Positions 44,309 to 55,925 of a DNA stretch of 64,000 bases are shown piece after piece. Under the pieces are notes generated by a model. It saw nothing but the letters and a program-made list of their open reading frames with translations, was not told the DNA's origin and searched no databases. Both the position numbers and the translations under genes were made by a program. The DNA comes from Conchocele bisecta (lineage: Eukaryota > Mollusca > Bivalvia > Lucinida > Thyasiridae). Each line of letters opens with the position of its first letter. The first letter of the stretch is position 1. The DNA is taken from positions 17,349,505-17,413,504 of the forward strand of contig CM055274.1 in the NCBI GenBank assembly GCA_029237695.1, written 5' to 3'.

Positions 44309-44611
44309 GTAGCCTATTTCACCAACTTTGCAAAGTATACTTATCTAGCAAAGTATACTTCGAGAGAAATTTTCAATTTAAGGAAAATTTATTAATTTTT
44401 ATTATACTGAATTTATTACATTATCACAGCCATTTTGGCTGTGATAATGTAATAAATTCAGTATAATAATTCTGCATACTTTTAATCATCAAATATATGC
44501 AGTGGTTAGTTCTATATGAAATAATGCATTTTGGGAAAAATAAATGATTACTCCCTGAAAGTATACTTTGCTAGATAAGTAATACTTTGCAATTTTTATG
44601 AAATTGGCTAC
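44309..44611. repeat. Family C palindromic MITE, copy 3
   Basis: GTAGCCTATTTCACCAAC at left and ATGAAATTGGCTAC at right. 'ttattatactgaatttatta' / 'taataaattcagtataataa' arms around a 'cattttggctg' centre. Confidence 0.85.
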
Positions 44612-44647
44612 AGATACAAGAAATTTTATTTGTAGGCTCGTATGATA

Positions 44648-44838
44648 CAGTGGAACCTCTCTAAACCAGACACCAATAAAACACCTGTGATGTTATTTTT
44701 GATGAGTTTCTTGGTCATATATATCTCAGGTGATCATGTCTGTTCGTGATCGCATAGCACACAACTATGGCTCAGAATGATCAAATGCCTGATTTACAGT
44801 GGATCTACCAGGGTGTCCGGTTTAGAGAGGTTTCACTG
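44648..44838. repeat. Pogo-like MITE
   Basis: CAGTGGAACCTCTCTAAACC at left and GGTTTAGAGAGGTTTCACTG at right, flanked by TA on both sides (44646-44647, 44839-44840). Confidence 0.75.
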
Positions 44839-44856
44839 TACAATGTATGAAATAGC

Positions 44857-44930
44857 ATAACCCCAACAATGGTGAATTCAATTTGTGTTATTTGCTGTTT
44901 ATTTTTCATTTCCTTTTTTTTTTCCACATA
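44857..44930. repeat. Family A MITE, left fragment
   Basis: 'taaccccaacaatggtgaat' then 'tttgctgtttatttttcatt', cut off where SINE-like sequence starts. Confidence 0.5.
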
Positions 44931-45270
44931 CAAAATGCCAAAGACGTATGTGATGGCCAAACCAGAGGGCTGTTTCATGTTCGTAAGTGCAAAATTATGA
45001 TAGTCTGACTATTTCACATTAACACTATTTTCTTGTAAACAATTATTGGATTTCCATTTATTGAGCATAGGCTGCATATGCAGCCTATGCTCAATAAATG
45101 GAAATCCATAAATTGTAAATTACAGACGATCTTAAATTTGCACTTACGAGTCGTAAGAAGTTTAGTGTAACGGGCCCCAGGTCTCCAGACGGGATTCCGG
45201 CAAGGATGAACCCAGATCGTTAAATTACCCATCGCATGCTCCCACCTGCCACCCACTCCTGCACATTAAG
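44931..45270 (+). repeat. SINE-like element interrupted by a family D MITE
   Basis: SINE phrases 'cacatacaaaatgccaaaga' (44933) and 'ctccagacgggattccggca' with 'gttaaattacccatcgcatg' (45183-45240) are continuous in other copies but here are separated by 44970-45178. Confidence 0.6.
44970..45178. repeat. Family D palindromic MITE nested in the SINE
   Basis: 'tgttcgtaagtgcaaaatta' at left, 'aatttgcacttacgagtcgt' then 'ttagtgtaacgggcccc' at right. The centre 'tttattgagcataggctgca' / 'tgcagcctatgctcaataaa' is a perfect hairpin. Confidence 0.7.
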
Positions 45271-45283
45271 GGTTAAGTGGTCT

Positions 45284-45440
45284 TAAACACATGTAGATTG
45301 TAAACATAAAAGGGCAAATCATTTATTAATTGAACAGTGGAAGAAGGAGCCAACTCCATGTGGAGTTGGCTCCTTCTTTCACTGACCCGTTCAATTAATA
45401 AATGATTTGCCCTTTTATGTTTACAATCTACATGTATTTA
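45284..45440. repeat. About 155-bp near-perfect palindrome
   Basis: Left arm 'acatgtagattgtaaacata' to 'ggagccaactcca', right arm 'tggagttggctcc' to 'tatgtttacaatctacatgt', with few mismatches (near 'gaacagtgg' / 'cactgacccgttc'). Confidence 0.85.
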
Positions 45441-46224
45441 AGCCCCCTTCTTCCACTGACCACTTCAATTATATACACGGTACCCATAAATATTGTACAA
45501 GCTGAATGAAACTGAAGTTTTTACGCTTTTCATACAAGATTAAAATCTGTATTGTCAAAATAATGTTTTCTTTTCTCTGCAAATTATTCAAGATAATAAC
45601 GTGTCAAATATACATGAAATATTGCTGCCTACATATTCGAAATATTGAAGAAATTAACCTTGAAAATTCTATACCCTGAAGCATTGTAACAGTCCATTGT
45701 CCAGTGTTCGGTAAATTGTCTACGATCTATATAAACATTTACAAACTCACCCGGAATGACCACTTAGTTCATCAACAAAGATCAAAGATGCCCTTACCTG
45801 ATAGTGATCAACCACATGTCTGTTACGTAATAATTAACCCCATCCATAGACAACTGTCCAGTCGGGATCGAAAATCACATTACATGTCCTTATCCTATCC
45901 ACATTAAATGTCCGTATCCTATCCTGTCAACTGATGAATTTATCCACGCGAATGTTTGACCACAAATTTAGGCTCCATTAACTTTCATAATAAGCTGGGG
46001 CTAGAAATTATCCGAACCAAATTCGAAAAAATCGACGGCGATTATAATGTTAATACGAGCGGTTCTATGAGCGTGATGAAGTGTGAATTCTGATCAGCCT
46101 TCAATCGAGCGACAGCCAATCGCATGCTGGGAAACGCTACCTGTATAAAACTGCCTATCGAATATCCAGGTATTGTAAACAAGCGAGTACACGAGAAATG
46201 GTGGTAACTGAAATTCGGTATTGG
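45441..46224. other. Noncoding stretch, nothing recognised
   Basis: No gene. 'ttacatgtccttatcctatc' / 'ttaaatgtccgtatcctatc' is a short tandem at 45880-45920. Confidence 0.3.
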
Positions 46225-46295
46225 CAATCAGCATAGACCCTGATCAGCCTGCACATTTGTGCAGGCTGATCAGGGTCTATGCTGCTTGCTATATT
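46225..46295. repeat. Family J short palindrome
   Basis: 'agcatagaccctgatcagcc' / 'tgcaca' then 'tgtgcaggctgatcagggtc' / 'tatgctgct' is close to perfect. Confidence 0.8.
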
Positions 46296-46655
46296 CATTA
46301 ACTGACACTACATATGTAGACTCAAACATATATCCTGAATAAATTGTGTAAATTTTGATGAAGATGCAAGCAGTTTTGGATCGAAGGCACAAACGCCAAG
46401 TCGGGTGTATTTATACACCCAACTGAAATACGCTTATTAAAGTCAATAATCCCCACAGTTCGAGCGATGGTAATTATACGTTTAGATGAACCAACAAAAT
46501 AACGTCCGATGATAAATGCGCATATAACCTGAATCAAAGCATTATTTAATGTCTATCAGCACACGCATACTGTGCCACAACGCCCAGATTTTCCTTTTTC
46601 ATTTTTCATAGCGCCAATTGCGGTTACCGGTGTAACATTCATAACAATGAGTTAG

Positions 46656-47060
46656 CAGGGCTCCAGATAAGCAATTAGTAATTGAGTATTGTCACTCCAT
46701 CATTTCTGAAACAATTGGGTATTTCAAAATTTTAATTGGGTAAAATAAAATCACACTGCTGTTTACACATCAACAGATCTCCAGCAATTATTGAATAGTA
46801 AGCTTCTAAATGAAAACATGTCTTGGCATTTCATTAGAATTGTCTCCTTGGAGACAATTCTAATGAAATACCAAGATGTGTTTTCATGGAAAAATAAGAA
46901 AAAACATGCTATATTTGTGGTCGGTTTATTGTTTTCTGCATCATGATAAAGGTACAACAATTTGTTATTGCTTTTTGATACTCACTACTTCGGATTTCAA
47001 TTGGGTTTTTGGCAATTTTAATTGGGTATTTAAGCAAATATGCAGCTTATCTGGAGCACC
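46656..47060. repeat. Family F foldback element with target duplication
   Basis: CAGGGCTCCAGATAAGC at left and GCTTATCTGGAGCACC at right. Flanks share gagttag (46649-46655 and 47061-47067), close to the 8-bp duplication made by hAT transposons. Central 'attagaattgtctcc' / 'ggagacaattctaat' hairpin. Confidence 0.75.
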
Positions 47061-47733
47061 GAGTTAGCATTAGTTTGTACATCAAAGGAAATGGTGGTTC
47101 CAGCAACATGCTGAAAGGCTTGAAGGTTGTCAGGTACCGGTATATTGTTTTTAGTTTTGATGGATGTTTACTATCTCATCATTCAACAAGTTGAAAGTTC
47201 ATGTAGATTTTCAAGCAAACAATATATTTTAAATTAAATTCTTTATTAATCAAACTGGTAAACTCAATCTGCTCATTTCAGTAAACTTTGTATGATGAAT
47301 GTTTGTATGAAGATTATTATGAATTCGCTTCTCGCATTAATGTGGTCCCCTAATGTCACATTTTCTACCTACCATACATGTATATATAATTAAATGTAAG
47401 CACATCCACAAACAATTTGCCAACATTGGCTGTCAGAGCGAATGCTATTGTAAATTTCATTTTGACCTTCATAACAAACTTCGTTTTCATACAAAGTTAA
47501 GTAAAACAGGCGGCTTTCCACTGGACAGATAAAGGCATGTATTTATTGATGGCGAAGATTGATAGTTGTCCCAGCATTGATTTACAACCACTGTATGCTA
47601 ATACAGACTTATTAGGTATATTAATATTCCTTGATTGACATTGTCTCCCGTCCTGGCTGCATTCCCCTCCGGGCCAGCAATAAAATAGAAATATTAATCG
47701 AGTTACAGCATGGTATACATGTGATATGGACCA
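47061..47733. other. Noncoding stretch, nothing recognised
   Basis: No gene or known repeat seen. Confidence 0.3.
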
Positions 47734-47927
47734 GGGGCCCGTTTCACTAAACTTTGAACGACTAAAATGTTTGTAAGTGCAAAATTATGATTCTTGTAAA
47801 CGATTATTGGATTTACATATGCAGCCTATGCTCAATAAATGTAAATCCATCAATTGACATTTCCAGACGATCCTAAATTTGCACTTACGAACATTTTAGT
47901 CATACAAAGTTTAGTGAAACGGCCCCC
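47734..47927. repeat. Family D palindromic MITE
   Basis: GGGGCCCGTTTCACTAAACT at left and AGTTTAGTGAAACGGCCCCC at right. Inner 'aatgtttgtaagtgcaaaat' pairs with 'atttgcacttacgaacattt'. One arm of the central hairpin is deleted. Confidence 0.8.
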
Positions 47928-47941
47928 TGGCTGGTAGTATA

Positions 47942-48152
47942 TTAACCCTTACACCGCTATCTTAATTTTTTTTTGTCGTCTGCTGTTTATTTTCTATTTT
48001 ACATTTTTACAACATGGTTTGACAGAACTTCAGAATAATTTCCATTGGAAATTATTCTGAAATGCTTCAAACCAAGTTTTTGTTGAGAAATAAGACAAGA
48101 TATAAAAGCAACAGTAGACGACAATTGTTGTGTGTAGTGGTCTAAGGGTTAA
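47942..48152. repeat. Family A palindromic MITE
   Basis: TTAACCCTTACACCGCTAT at left and AGTGGTCTAAGGGTTAA at right. Centre 'cagaataatttcc' / 'ggaaattattctg'. Confidence 0.85.
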
Positions 48153-48459
48153 TGGCAAAGTAAATACAAGAAATAATGTAGCTTTTGATGACCCAATAAA
48201 TGTTACATTTGTCATGATGGCCAAACATGGACTTTGTGACATGTCTAAACCTTTTTCATAGGCTAACCATCGTCATATGTGTGGAAGACGTGAGCAAAGT
48301 TTCAGATCCATCGATTGAAAGCTATCGGAGGAGTTGATGACACAAAATATGCAGTACAATGTGAAATTAATCAATCAATTTGTACAGATGAAGCCCGTCT
48401 TCAACAGGGGTGTTCGCCTAATTGATATCAACACAACTATGAAGTTTCATGAAGATATG
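48153..48459. other. Noncoding stretch, nothing recognised
   Basis: No gene. Phrases such as 'gtgagcaaagtttcagatcc' resemble family L or N units. Confidence 0.3.
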
Positions 48460-48662
48460 CAGGCCTCGACAAATCTTTAATTTTCCTCTCGTCCAGATTG
48501 AATTTCAACTCGTTACAAGTTGAAATCCATTCTGGACGAGCAGAAAATTAGGCAGACCCTAATATTTTGCATGTTTCCCACATCGTTGCATTAAATTTTC
48601 ACTCGTCCAGATCGAAAATTCACTCGTCAATACGAGTGGACGAGTGGATTTGTCGAGGCCTG
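48460..48662. repeat. hAT-like MITE with 5-bp target duplication
   Basis: CAGGCCTCGACAAATC at left and GATTTGTCGAGGCCTG at right (perfect 16-bp inverted ends), flanked by atatg (48455-48459, 48663-48667). Inner 'ctcgtccagattgaatttca' pieces recur inverted. Confidence 0.8.
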
Positions 48663-48719
48663 ATATGTCCAGCGGTATACGACTTATGCTCCAAACGTGA
48701 TTTTCTGCCCGCCTGATAA

Positions 48720-48835
48720 ACTAGATGGCCGCGGCCTGCATGGACACTAAAAAAAAAGATATAGTAGAACGAAAAACTTAACCAAAAAACTTTAACCAAA
48801 AACTTCAAAGTAATTTGACCTTGGGCACAGGGGCT
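48720..48835. repeat. Family L edge block
   Basis: 'ctagatggccgcggcctgca', then 'gaaaaacttaaccaaaaaac' and 'aatttgaccttgggcacagg', as at 25890, 26820 and 61455. The array is split here by the roughly 440-bp repeat block. Confidence 0.6.
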
Positions 48836-50279
48836 TCACCCAAGGATCTTCCTATGAAGTTTGGCCAGCATTGGCCATGTGGTTCCTGAGAAAAAGATGT
48901 TCAAAATCTTGAATAAATGGACCTTTTGGTGGCAATCATGGATGACATAATCATCCGATTCCGACAAATATTGCATGAGAGCAATCGCCTCATCGATACC
49001 TTCAATTTGATATATGACATGAGCATATTTGGTCAAAAATAAAATTTGACCCCAATTTGACCCCACGGGCCACGCCCATTTTTGACCCCGGGGTAACCAT
49101 TTTAACAACTTGGAAAGAGCATTGTAAATCGATTATTCCTACCAAGCTTAGTCGAAATCCGGCCAGCGGTTCATGAGAAGAATTTTTTTTAAGAATTTAT
49201 GCTATTTCTAGATGGCGGCCATCTTGGATTAGCGATGACCTCCATTTTAACAAATCTGAAAAAGCTTCACCCATGGACAATAACTTTTAAGTTTGGCTAC
49301 CATGGGCCAAGCGGTTCATGTGAAGAATAATTTAGAAATTTCTAATAAAAGAACGACCTTTTGACATTTCGGCGGCCATCTTGGATGACATAACCATCCG
49401 ATTTCGACAAAAAATGTACCGGAGTGATCGCCTCATTGATACCTTCGATTACATATATAATATGACCAAATTCGGTCAAAAATTAAATTTGACCCCACGG
49501 GCCACGCCCATTTTTGACCCCGGGGTCACCATTTTAACAACTTTGAAAGAGCATTGTACATCGATCATTCCTACCAAGTTTCGTCGAAATTCGGCTAGCG
49601 GTTCATGAGAAGATTTTTTAAGAATTTATGCTATTTTTAGACGGCGGCCATCTTGGATCAGCGATGACCTCCATTTTAACAAATCTGAAAAGGCTTCACC
49701 CATGGACCATAACTTTTAAGTTTGGCTACCATGGGCCAAGCGGTTCATGTGAAGAAGAATTTTGAAATTTCTAATAAAAGAACGACCTTTTGGCGGCCAT
49801 CTTGGATGACATAACCATCCGATTTCGACAAAAAATGCACCAGAGTGATCGCCTCGTTGATACCTTCAATTTGATATATGACATGACCATATTCGATCAA
49901 AAATAAAATTTGACCCCAATTTGACCCCACGGGCGACACCCATTTTTGACCCCGGGGTCACCATTTTAACAACTTTGAAAGAGCATTGTACATCGATCAT
50001 TCCTACCAAGTTTTGTCGAAATCCGGTTGGCGGTTCTTGAGAAGAAGATTTTTGAAGAATTTTCTATTTTTAGACGGCGGCCATCTTGGATTACGTAATG
50101 ACGTCATTTTAACAATTTTGTAATCCCCCTACCTAAGGACCATGACCATGAAGTTTGGTGACTATAGGCCCAATGGTTACCGAGAAGAAGACGTTTGAAC
50201 ATGTTCACGGACGACGACGACGGACGACGGACACATTGCGGTAACAATAGCTCACATGAGCTTCGCTCAGGTGAGCTAA
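48836..50279. repeat. About 440-bp tandem repeat, three units
   Basis: 'ggcggccatcttggatgaca' recurs at about 49370 and 49792 with a diverged first copy near 48930. Each is followed by 'accatccgatttcgacaaaa', 'gatcgcctcattgatacctt', 'gaccccacgggccacgccca' and 'agagcattgtacatcgatca'. It ends with 'gacgacgacgacggacgacg' and 'tgagcttcgctcaggtgagc', a known mollusc repeat tail. Confidence 0.75.
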
Positions 50280-50955
50280 AAACTTTAACCAAAAATTTTA
50301 ACCAAAAAACTTAACCAAAAACTTCAAAGTAATTTGACCTTGACATTGGGCACAGGGGCCGCACGGGAGGGAGGTAGAATGAAAATATAATGATGATAAA
50401 CACCCATGTGAAGTTTCAAGGTAATGGGCAAAGCAGTTGCAGAGATATAGTATAACAAAAAACATTAACCAAAAACTTTAACCAAAGAACTTAACCAAAA
50501 ACTTCAAAGTAATTTGACCTTGACATTGGGCACAGGGGCCGCACGGGAGGGGGGTAGAATGAAAATATAGATGATGATAAACACCCATATGAAGTTTCAA
50601 GGTAATGGGCAAAGCAGTTGCAGAGATGTGGTATAACGAAAAACTTTAACCAAAAAACTTAACCAAAAACTTCAAAGTAATTTGACCTTGACATTGGGCA
50701 CAGGGGCCGCACGGGAGGGGGGTAGAATGAAAATATAGATGATGATAAACACCCATGTGAAGTTTCAAGGTAATGGGCAAAGCAGTTGCAGAGATATAGT
50801 ATAACGAAAAACTTTAACCAAAAAACTTAACCAAAAACTTTAACCAAAGAACTTAACCAAAAACTTTAACCGGACACACGTACGTACGTACGTACGTACG
50901 TACGTACGCCAAACGGCCGACTATATCGCGCTTTCCGCAAGCGGGCGCGTCAAAA
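50280..50955. repeat. About 175-bp satellite array, family L copy 2
   Basis: Three nearly identical units containing 'ttgacattgggcacaggggc', 'cgcacgggagggNggtagaa', 'gatgataaacacccatNtga' and 'ggtaatgggcaaagcagttg'. It ends with an (acgt)n tract at 50879-50908 and 'ccgcaagcgggcgcgtcaaa'. Confidence 0.85.
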
Positions 50956-51002
50956 ATGAATATTTTTATATTTCAGCTAGAAGGCTGAAAAAAAAGTGCA
51001 TA

Positions 51003-51827
51003 CAGTAGAACTTCGATAACTAGAACAGGTCTGGCTCGAACACCATGGAAAACTCGAACTGGTTCGACAGTCCCGGCAAATAATTCATGTAATAAAACAC
51101 CTTAAACTCGAACTATGAATTACTTGAACAGTCGAACCTGTGGATTAGTCCTGTGGACGGTCAAACAGTGGCAATTACCGCTAATAACTCGAACAGGTAA
51201 GTCTGTGATCAGCTGTTTGTCTAACGAGGTGCGAATTCCACCATTGCGGACGGTCGCGTTGAGTAGTTTCCCTTGACGCGGGATGACATTAAATCACAAA
51301 TCGCAAACAATAGCGGCGTGAATTACGGGCGTTATGATGTCGACGCTAATTAAGTGATTTGAACAAAATTCATTTTATGTAATGTGCCAATAACAAACAA
51401 ACCGAGATCATGGAATTCTTCAGGCGTTAATTTATAGTGTTTATAATTGTATACCGACATTGTTTCGTTTATATTTTCCGTTTGTATATTTATTCCAACC
51501 ACTGTGCTATGTGCTATTTGTAGACACTGGGAATACCAGTATTATGTATAGACGCAAAGCGGAACATAGCGGTTTATTTGACGTATAATTACATGTAAAT
51601 ATTGAATAAAACAGCAACTTTACAATTGTATTTGTTATTTTTCATTTCTCCCTCCAAATGTAATGCATATACAATGGCATGTCACATCGGTCATATCATA
51701 TATTCACATAAGTGATTTTATTGACTGAATGTGACAGTACATTTTTTAAACTTCATTCCCTCGAACTATGCATCGATCGAACTCAAACTCGATTCCGTTG
51801 CCGGTTCGAGCGATCGAAGTTATACTG
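51003..51827. repeat. Pogo-like non-autonomous transposon
   Basis: CAGTAGAACTTCGATAACT at left and CGATCGAAGTTATACTG at right, flanked by TA on both sides (51001-51002, 51828-51829). Subterminal 'ctcgaac' words recur at both ends. The interior has no transposase frame. Confidence 0.7.
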
Positions 51828-51850
51828 TATATAAGTCCATTGCACCATCT

Positions 51851-52153
51851 GTAGCCTATTTCACCAACATTGCAAAGTATACTTTTCTAGCAAAGTATAC
51901 TTTGAGGGAGCAATCATTATTTTTTCCGAAATACATTATTTCTTATAGAACTAACGACTGCATATATTTGATGATTAAAAGTATGCAGAATTATTATACT
52001 GAATTTATTACATTATTAAAGCCATAATGGCTGTGATAATGTAATAAATTCAGTATAATAACAATAATAAATTTATCCTAAAATTTAAAATTTCTCCCTC
52101 AGAGTATACTTTGCTAGATAAGTATACTTTGCAATGTTGGTGAAATCGGCTAC
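51851..52153. repeat. Family C palindromic MITE, copy 4
   Basis: GTAGCCTATTTCACCAACAT at left and TGTTGGTGAAATCGGCTAC at right. The usual 'aaagtatac' motifs and the central hairpin ('attaaagccataatggctgt') are present. Confidence 0.88.
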
Positions 52154-52543
52154 TGATCTGGGTTAGGTACACTGTACATGTGCACTATTCAGAAGACACA
52201 TAGGATGTACGCTTCTACTAATTGACAACGATGTCCTATGTACAACGTCCAGACTTGCCGCAAAGTCAATGTTCCACAAGCATGACAAATACAACTTTTA
52301 TTGGGTCATCAAGAAGTACATTGTTTCTGCTTGTATTTAATTTGCTGCTAATATACCACTAAACGGCCACAAACTATGATTTTATGACGAGCTAAAATAT
52401 ATAGCTGGTAATACAAAACCATTGACCCCATCTCGAGACTTTTGGACCACATCTGATACAATGCATCTTATATTCTACCTGTCGTTAAATTTACCCTATT
52501 CCCAGCAAAAGCGTCGTTTTGCCTAGAATATGGTTAAAACATG
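52154..52543. other. Noncoding stretch, nothing recognised
   Basis: No gene. 'gaaaatgtaagaa'-type words are absent. No repeat recognised. Confidence 0.3.
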
Positions 52544-52757
52544 TTAACCCTTACACTGCTATATTAATTTTTGTCGTCTGCTGTTTATTTTCTATTTTCC
52601 ATTTTTCTTATCAAAAACATGATTTGACAGCACTTTAGAATCATTTCCAATGGAAATGATTCTAAAGTGCTGTAAAACCATGTTTTTAATAAGAAATATG
52701 GCAAAATATAAAGCAACAGCAGACGACAATTGTTGTGTGCAGTGGTCTAAGGGTTAA
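52544..52757. repeat. Family A palindromic MITE, best copy
   Basis: TTAACCCTTACACTGCTATA at left and GTGGTCTAAGGGTTAA at right. 'ttgtcgtctgctgtttattt' and 'gcaacagcagacgacaattg' arms. Centre 'tagaatcatttcca' / 'tggaaatgattcta' is perfect. Confidence 0.9.
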
Positions 52758-52796
52758 CATCTTTTCAGAGTTGCAGTTATTTTGTTTGGAATAGCA

Positions 52797-53017
52797 TTTA
52801 CAATTGTCGTCTGCTGTTGCTTTATATCTTGCCTTATTTCTCAATACAAACATGGTTTGACAGCACTTCAGAATCATTTCCAATGGAAATGATTCTGAAG
52901 TACTGTCAAAGTATGTTGTAAATGATTCTAAAGTGCTGTCAAAGCATGTTTTTGATGATAAAAATAGAAAAATAAACAGCAGATGACAAACAATTAAGAT
53001 AGCGGTGTAAGGGTTTG
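52797..53017. repeat. Family A MITE with duplicated core
   Basis: 'acaattgtcgtctgctgttg' at left and 'cggtgtaagggttt' at right. 'aagtNctgtcaaagNatgtt' occurs twice, as in 16204-16437, so this is a subfamily. The left TTAACCC is lost. Confidence 0.75.
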
Positions 53018-53044
53018 CTTGGAAAAGATTGTCTTGGTTGGAAT

Positions 53045-53245
53045 AGGGTTAGCCCCGACAAAGCTGAAGTAAATTTTGTCGTCTGCTGTTAATTTTCTAT
53101 TTCTCACATCAAAACCATAGTTTGACAATATTCTAGAATAATTTTCACTGCAAATTATTCTAAAGTGCAGTCAAACTATGTTTTTATTGAAAAAGAAGAC
53201 AAAATATAAACAACAGCAGACGACAATTTTCGGTACCCACATAAT
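53045..53245. repeat. Family A MITE, diverged ends
   Basis: 'aattttgtcgtctgctgtta' at left and 'aacagcagacgacaattttc' at right, with 'ctagaataattttc' / 'gcaaattattctaa' in the centre. Confidence 0.75.
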
Positions 53246-53544
53246 TATACAAACACGGTTTGTCCGGTCGAGTATATTTAATAAGATCTATATTGTGAAA
53301 TTCAATATAGGCTCTTAAGACGGTATAAAACTTGTTCAGAGTCGGAGATTTCTGATAACACCATAGTGTCAATTTGTCAAAATGTGTTTTTCAGTTCAGT
53401 TGATGCCTACCCAGGGTGGATTTCAGGCAGGTGCAAGTTGGTCGTCACCTCGGTTGTTAAAAAGTTGAAATGTCATTGGGATACAACGTGTCAACATTCT
53501 ATATGTCGGTAAAGAAATTGAACCATGTAGTTTGTAATCATATA
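53246..53544. other. Noncoding stretch, nothing recognised
   Basis: No gene or repeat seen. Confidence 0.3.
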
Positions 53545-53760
53545 TTAACCATTACAATGCTGAATTAATTTGTGTCGTTTGCTGAATATTTTTTATTTTT
53601 TCCATTTTTCTCATCAAAAACTTGGTTTGGCAGCACTTTAGAATCATTTCCAATGGAAATGATTCTAAAGTGCTGCCAAACCATGTTTTTACTGAGAGAA
53701 AAGACAAAATATGAATTATCAGCAGACGACTATTTTCGGTTCCCGCAATCTAAGGGTTAA
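53545..53760. repeat. Family A palindromic MITE
   Basis: TTAACCATTACAATGCTGAA at left and CGCAATCTAAGGGTTAA at right. Centre 'gcactttagaatcatttcca' / 'tggaaatgattctaaagtgc' is perfect. Confidence 0.88.
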
Positions 53761-54467
53761 CTAGAATATACAGAATACCCCTACATGAGTAGATACTTAT
53801 GATTATTTTCTGCTCATTCGTTCTCATTTTTCTGCAAAAACATGACCTGGGTTAAACACGGATCTATATTAAATTTAGCAGCCTACATATTGCTATGAAT
53901 ATGGAGAAATGAGGCTTATTGTCTTTCGGACAATCCTAGACCCAGATCACTCTGCACATCCTGGAAACAAATTTAAAGAAAAGTGCACAAAATGTCTTAA
54001 AATGCAACCCTACACGATAAATAAGATGTTACCTTCTATTAACAACAGCCAATCAGTACAAACACCAACATCTATCCGGGTCAACAACAATGAGACAACA
54101 ACATCATGTTACAGTCAGGCACCATCTATCAGAATATCCAGCACATTTATCAGTCAAAGTCATCAAGTAAACAAGCCCAGCGCTACATAGTTGCCCACCT
54201 GCACTCAGATTCAAAATTAATCAACACAATACAACCAAGTATATTCCATATTTCAACGAACTTCAAAATGATTGGCAGATATGATTGATCGGGATGTTTT
54301 GAGACGAGCCGTCAAAGGCAGTTTATATGTTTATGTTAACAAATTTGAATATGTAACCTAATTGGCATTTTTAAATATTAATTAATCCCAAATTTATAAG
54401 GTCAATTCACCATCATGACCATACTCTACACCGTTTACCAAAATACAAGCGAACAAATGTATTTATA
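53761..54467. other. Noncoding stretch, nothing firm
   Basis: A family J edge ('gagaaatgaggcttattg') lies near 53909. An open frame of 93 codons (53909-54190) has no domain. Confidence 0.3.
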
Positions 54468-54525
54468 GCAATCAGTGCAGGTCCTGATCAGTGCAGTCTG
54501 ATCAGGGCCTACACTGGTTACAAAG
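54468..54525. repeat. Family J short palindrome
   Basis: 'cagtgcaggtcctgatcagt' / 'gcagtctgatcagggcctac' / 'actggtt' imperfect hairpin. Confidence 0.6.
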
Positions 54526-55570
54526 CAGAATATGTTCTTGTGAACCGACACAATTATGGTTACATTATGAATAATAATCAGGGAAGTGTGGACAAAATTC
54601 CCCACAGGTGAGGTAGTATGTGCCTTCAAGCTGTTTCGGCCGTTTTAAAGTTTGAAATCTTGTCGGAAATGCTGAACAGCTCCATTCCGATGCCTTAATT
54701 TGTACCAATCAATGTTCATATGACATATTACGAGGTCAATAAAGTAGGATAAAAGATATGGGGGTCAGATTGCCAGAGGCAATACATTGTACAACTGTTA
54801 GTGTGGTACGTCTCATTTTTTGCCCGACGAGTGATCCCACATGTATTACACCACAAACAACATGATATCAGACTGAAACCTTGTGCCTAGTACTTGTGCC
54901 CAATATTTTATGAATAAGTTTTATCAAGGTTCATTCGCATGTACGAAGAGATAATCGCTTGTACATGCGGACGAACTTGGTCCAACTTATTGATCACATC
55001 CTCGCGTACATACCTTGCACATGAACTGTGTTAATACAGAAACAACACCCAGAAATGTGTCAAAGATGTGATAAGGTTATATTTGCTCCAGTGCTGCAGA
55101 CTGACCGACTGATTGACTGATTGACAGATAGGCAGGCTTGGTTGAGTGGGTGATCGACTGATCATCAGATGGGTGCAATTGACTAGCTGGATTGAATGAT
55201 TCAAATCATTCGTTGGCTGACCGACCGAAAGACAGCCGATAGGCTGCGGATGGATGGACTAAAGCAGGCGTTACAAAATTGGTCTTCTGAAGGAAATAAA
55301 AAAATGAGCGACAATTACAATTGGAGTTGGGGTCAAATATACATCACTGATCAGTAGCCATTCCAAGGTGAGAACCAGTTGTTTTAAGGTCAATTCGGAA
55401 TTGTCATAGCAGCCATGTTGGAGTCTCGTGTCATCAATGTTCATCAGTTCGTGATAGGTCCATAAAATGATGTCAGAAATGGGCCACTTGTGGAGAAAAG
55501 CTACCCTATGACAGCTGAAACAATTTGAGATACCGGTCCTCTTGCATATTCATTCAGTAAGATTAGAATC
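54526..55570. other. Noncoding stretch
   Basis: No gene. A gact/gatt-rich simple-sequence patch lies at 55099-55265, similar in style to 42114-42310. Confidence 0.35.
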
Positions 55571-55831
55571 TTAACCCTTTAACCCCCAAGTAACTGGAAT
55601 GGATTCCGACATGTTAATTTTCGACATGTTAATTTTCGGTGTGATCCAATTGTCACAAAATGATTTTCAGACTAGCCATTTATAAAAAGAGGGTGTTTGT
55701 TTTCTAAACATATGAAAAGTACTTGCAAAAAGTGCAGATCCGGATGAGACGGCTCGTCACAATCCGGCTCATCTGCATCTACACTGTTTGCAAACAGCGC
55801 TATAGAGGTCTGTAGTGTTGAAATTGTTGGG
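55571..55831. repeat. Family I MITE with extra duplication
   Basis: TTAACCCTTTAACCCCCAAG at left, 'aactggaatggattccgaca', 'tgttaattttcgacatgtta' (small tandem duplication), 'gcagatccggatgagacggc' and 'ggtctgtagtgttgaaattg' at the right. The terminal GGGTTAA is lost. Confidence 0.65.
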
Positions 55832-55841
55832 TTTCTCTGAG

Positions 55842-55925
55842 TGAATGGATGGTGAACAGTGTAGGCCATGATCAGACTGCGTGGATGGGCAGGCTGATCT
55901 TGGGCTACACTGGTCACAAATGTTG
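55842..55925. repeat. Family J short element
   Basis: 'gtgaacagtgtaggccatga' / 'tcagactgcg' pairs with 'caggctgatcttgggctaca' / 'ctggtcac'. Confidence 0.5.

Noticed and set aside
48836..50955. CRISPR array
   Set aside because: The repeats are 175-440 bp tandem units without short regular spacers, and the DNA is eukaryotic.
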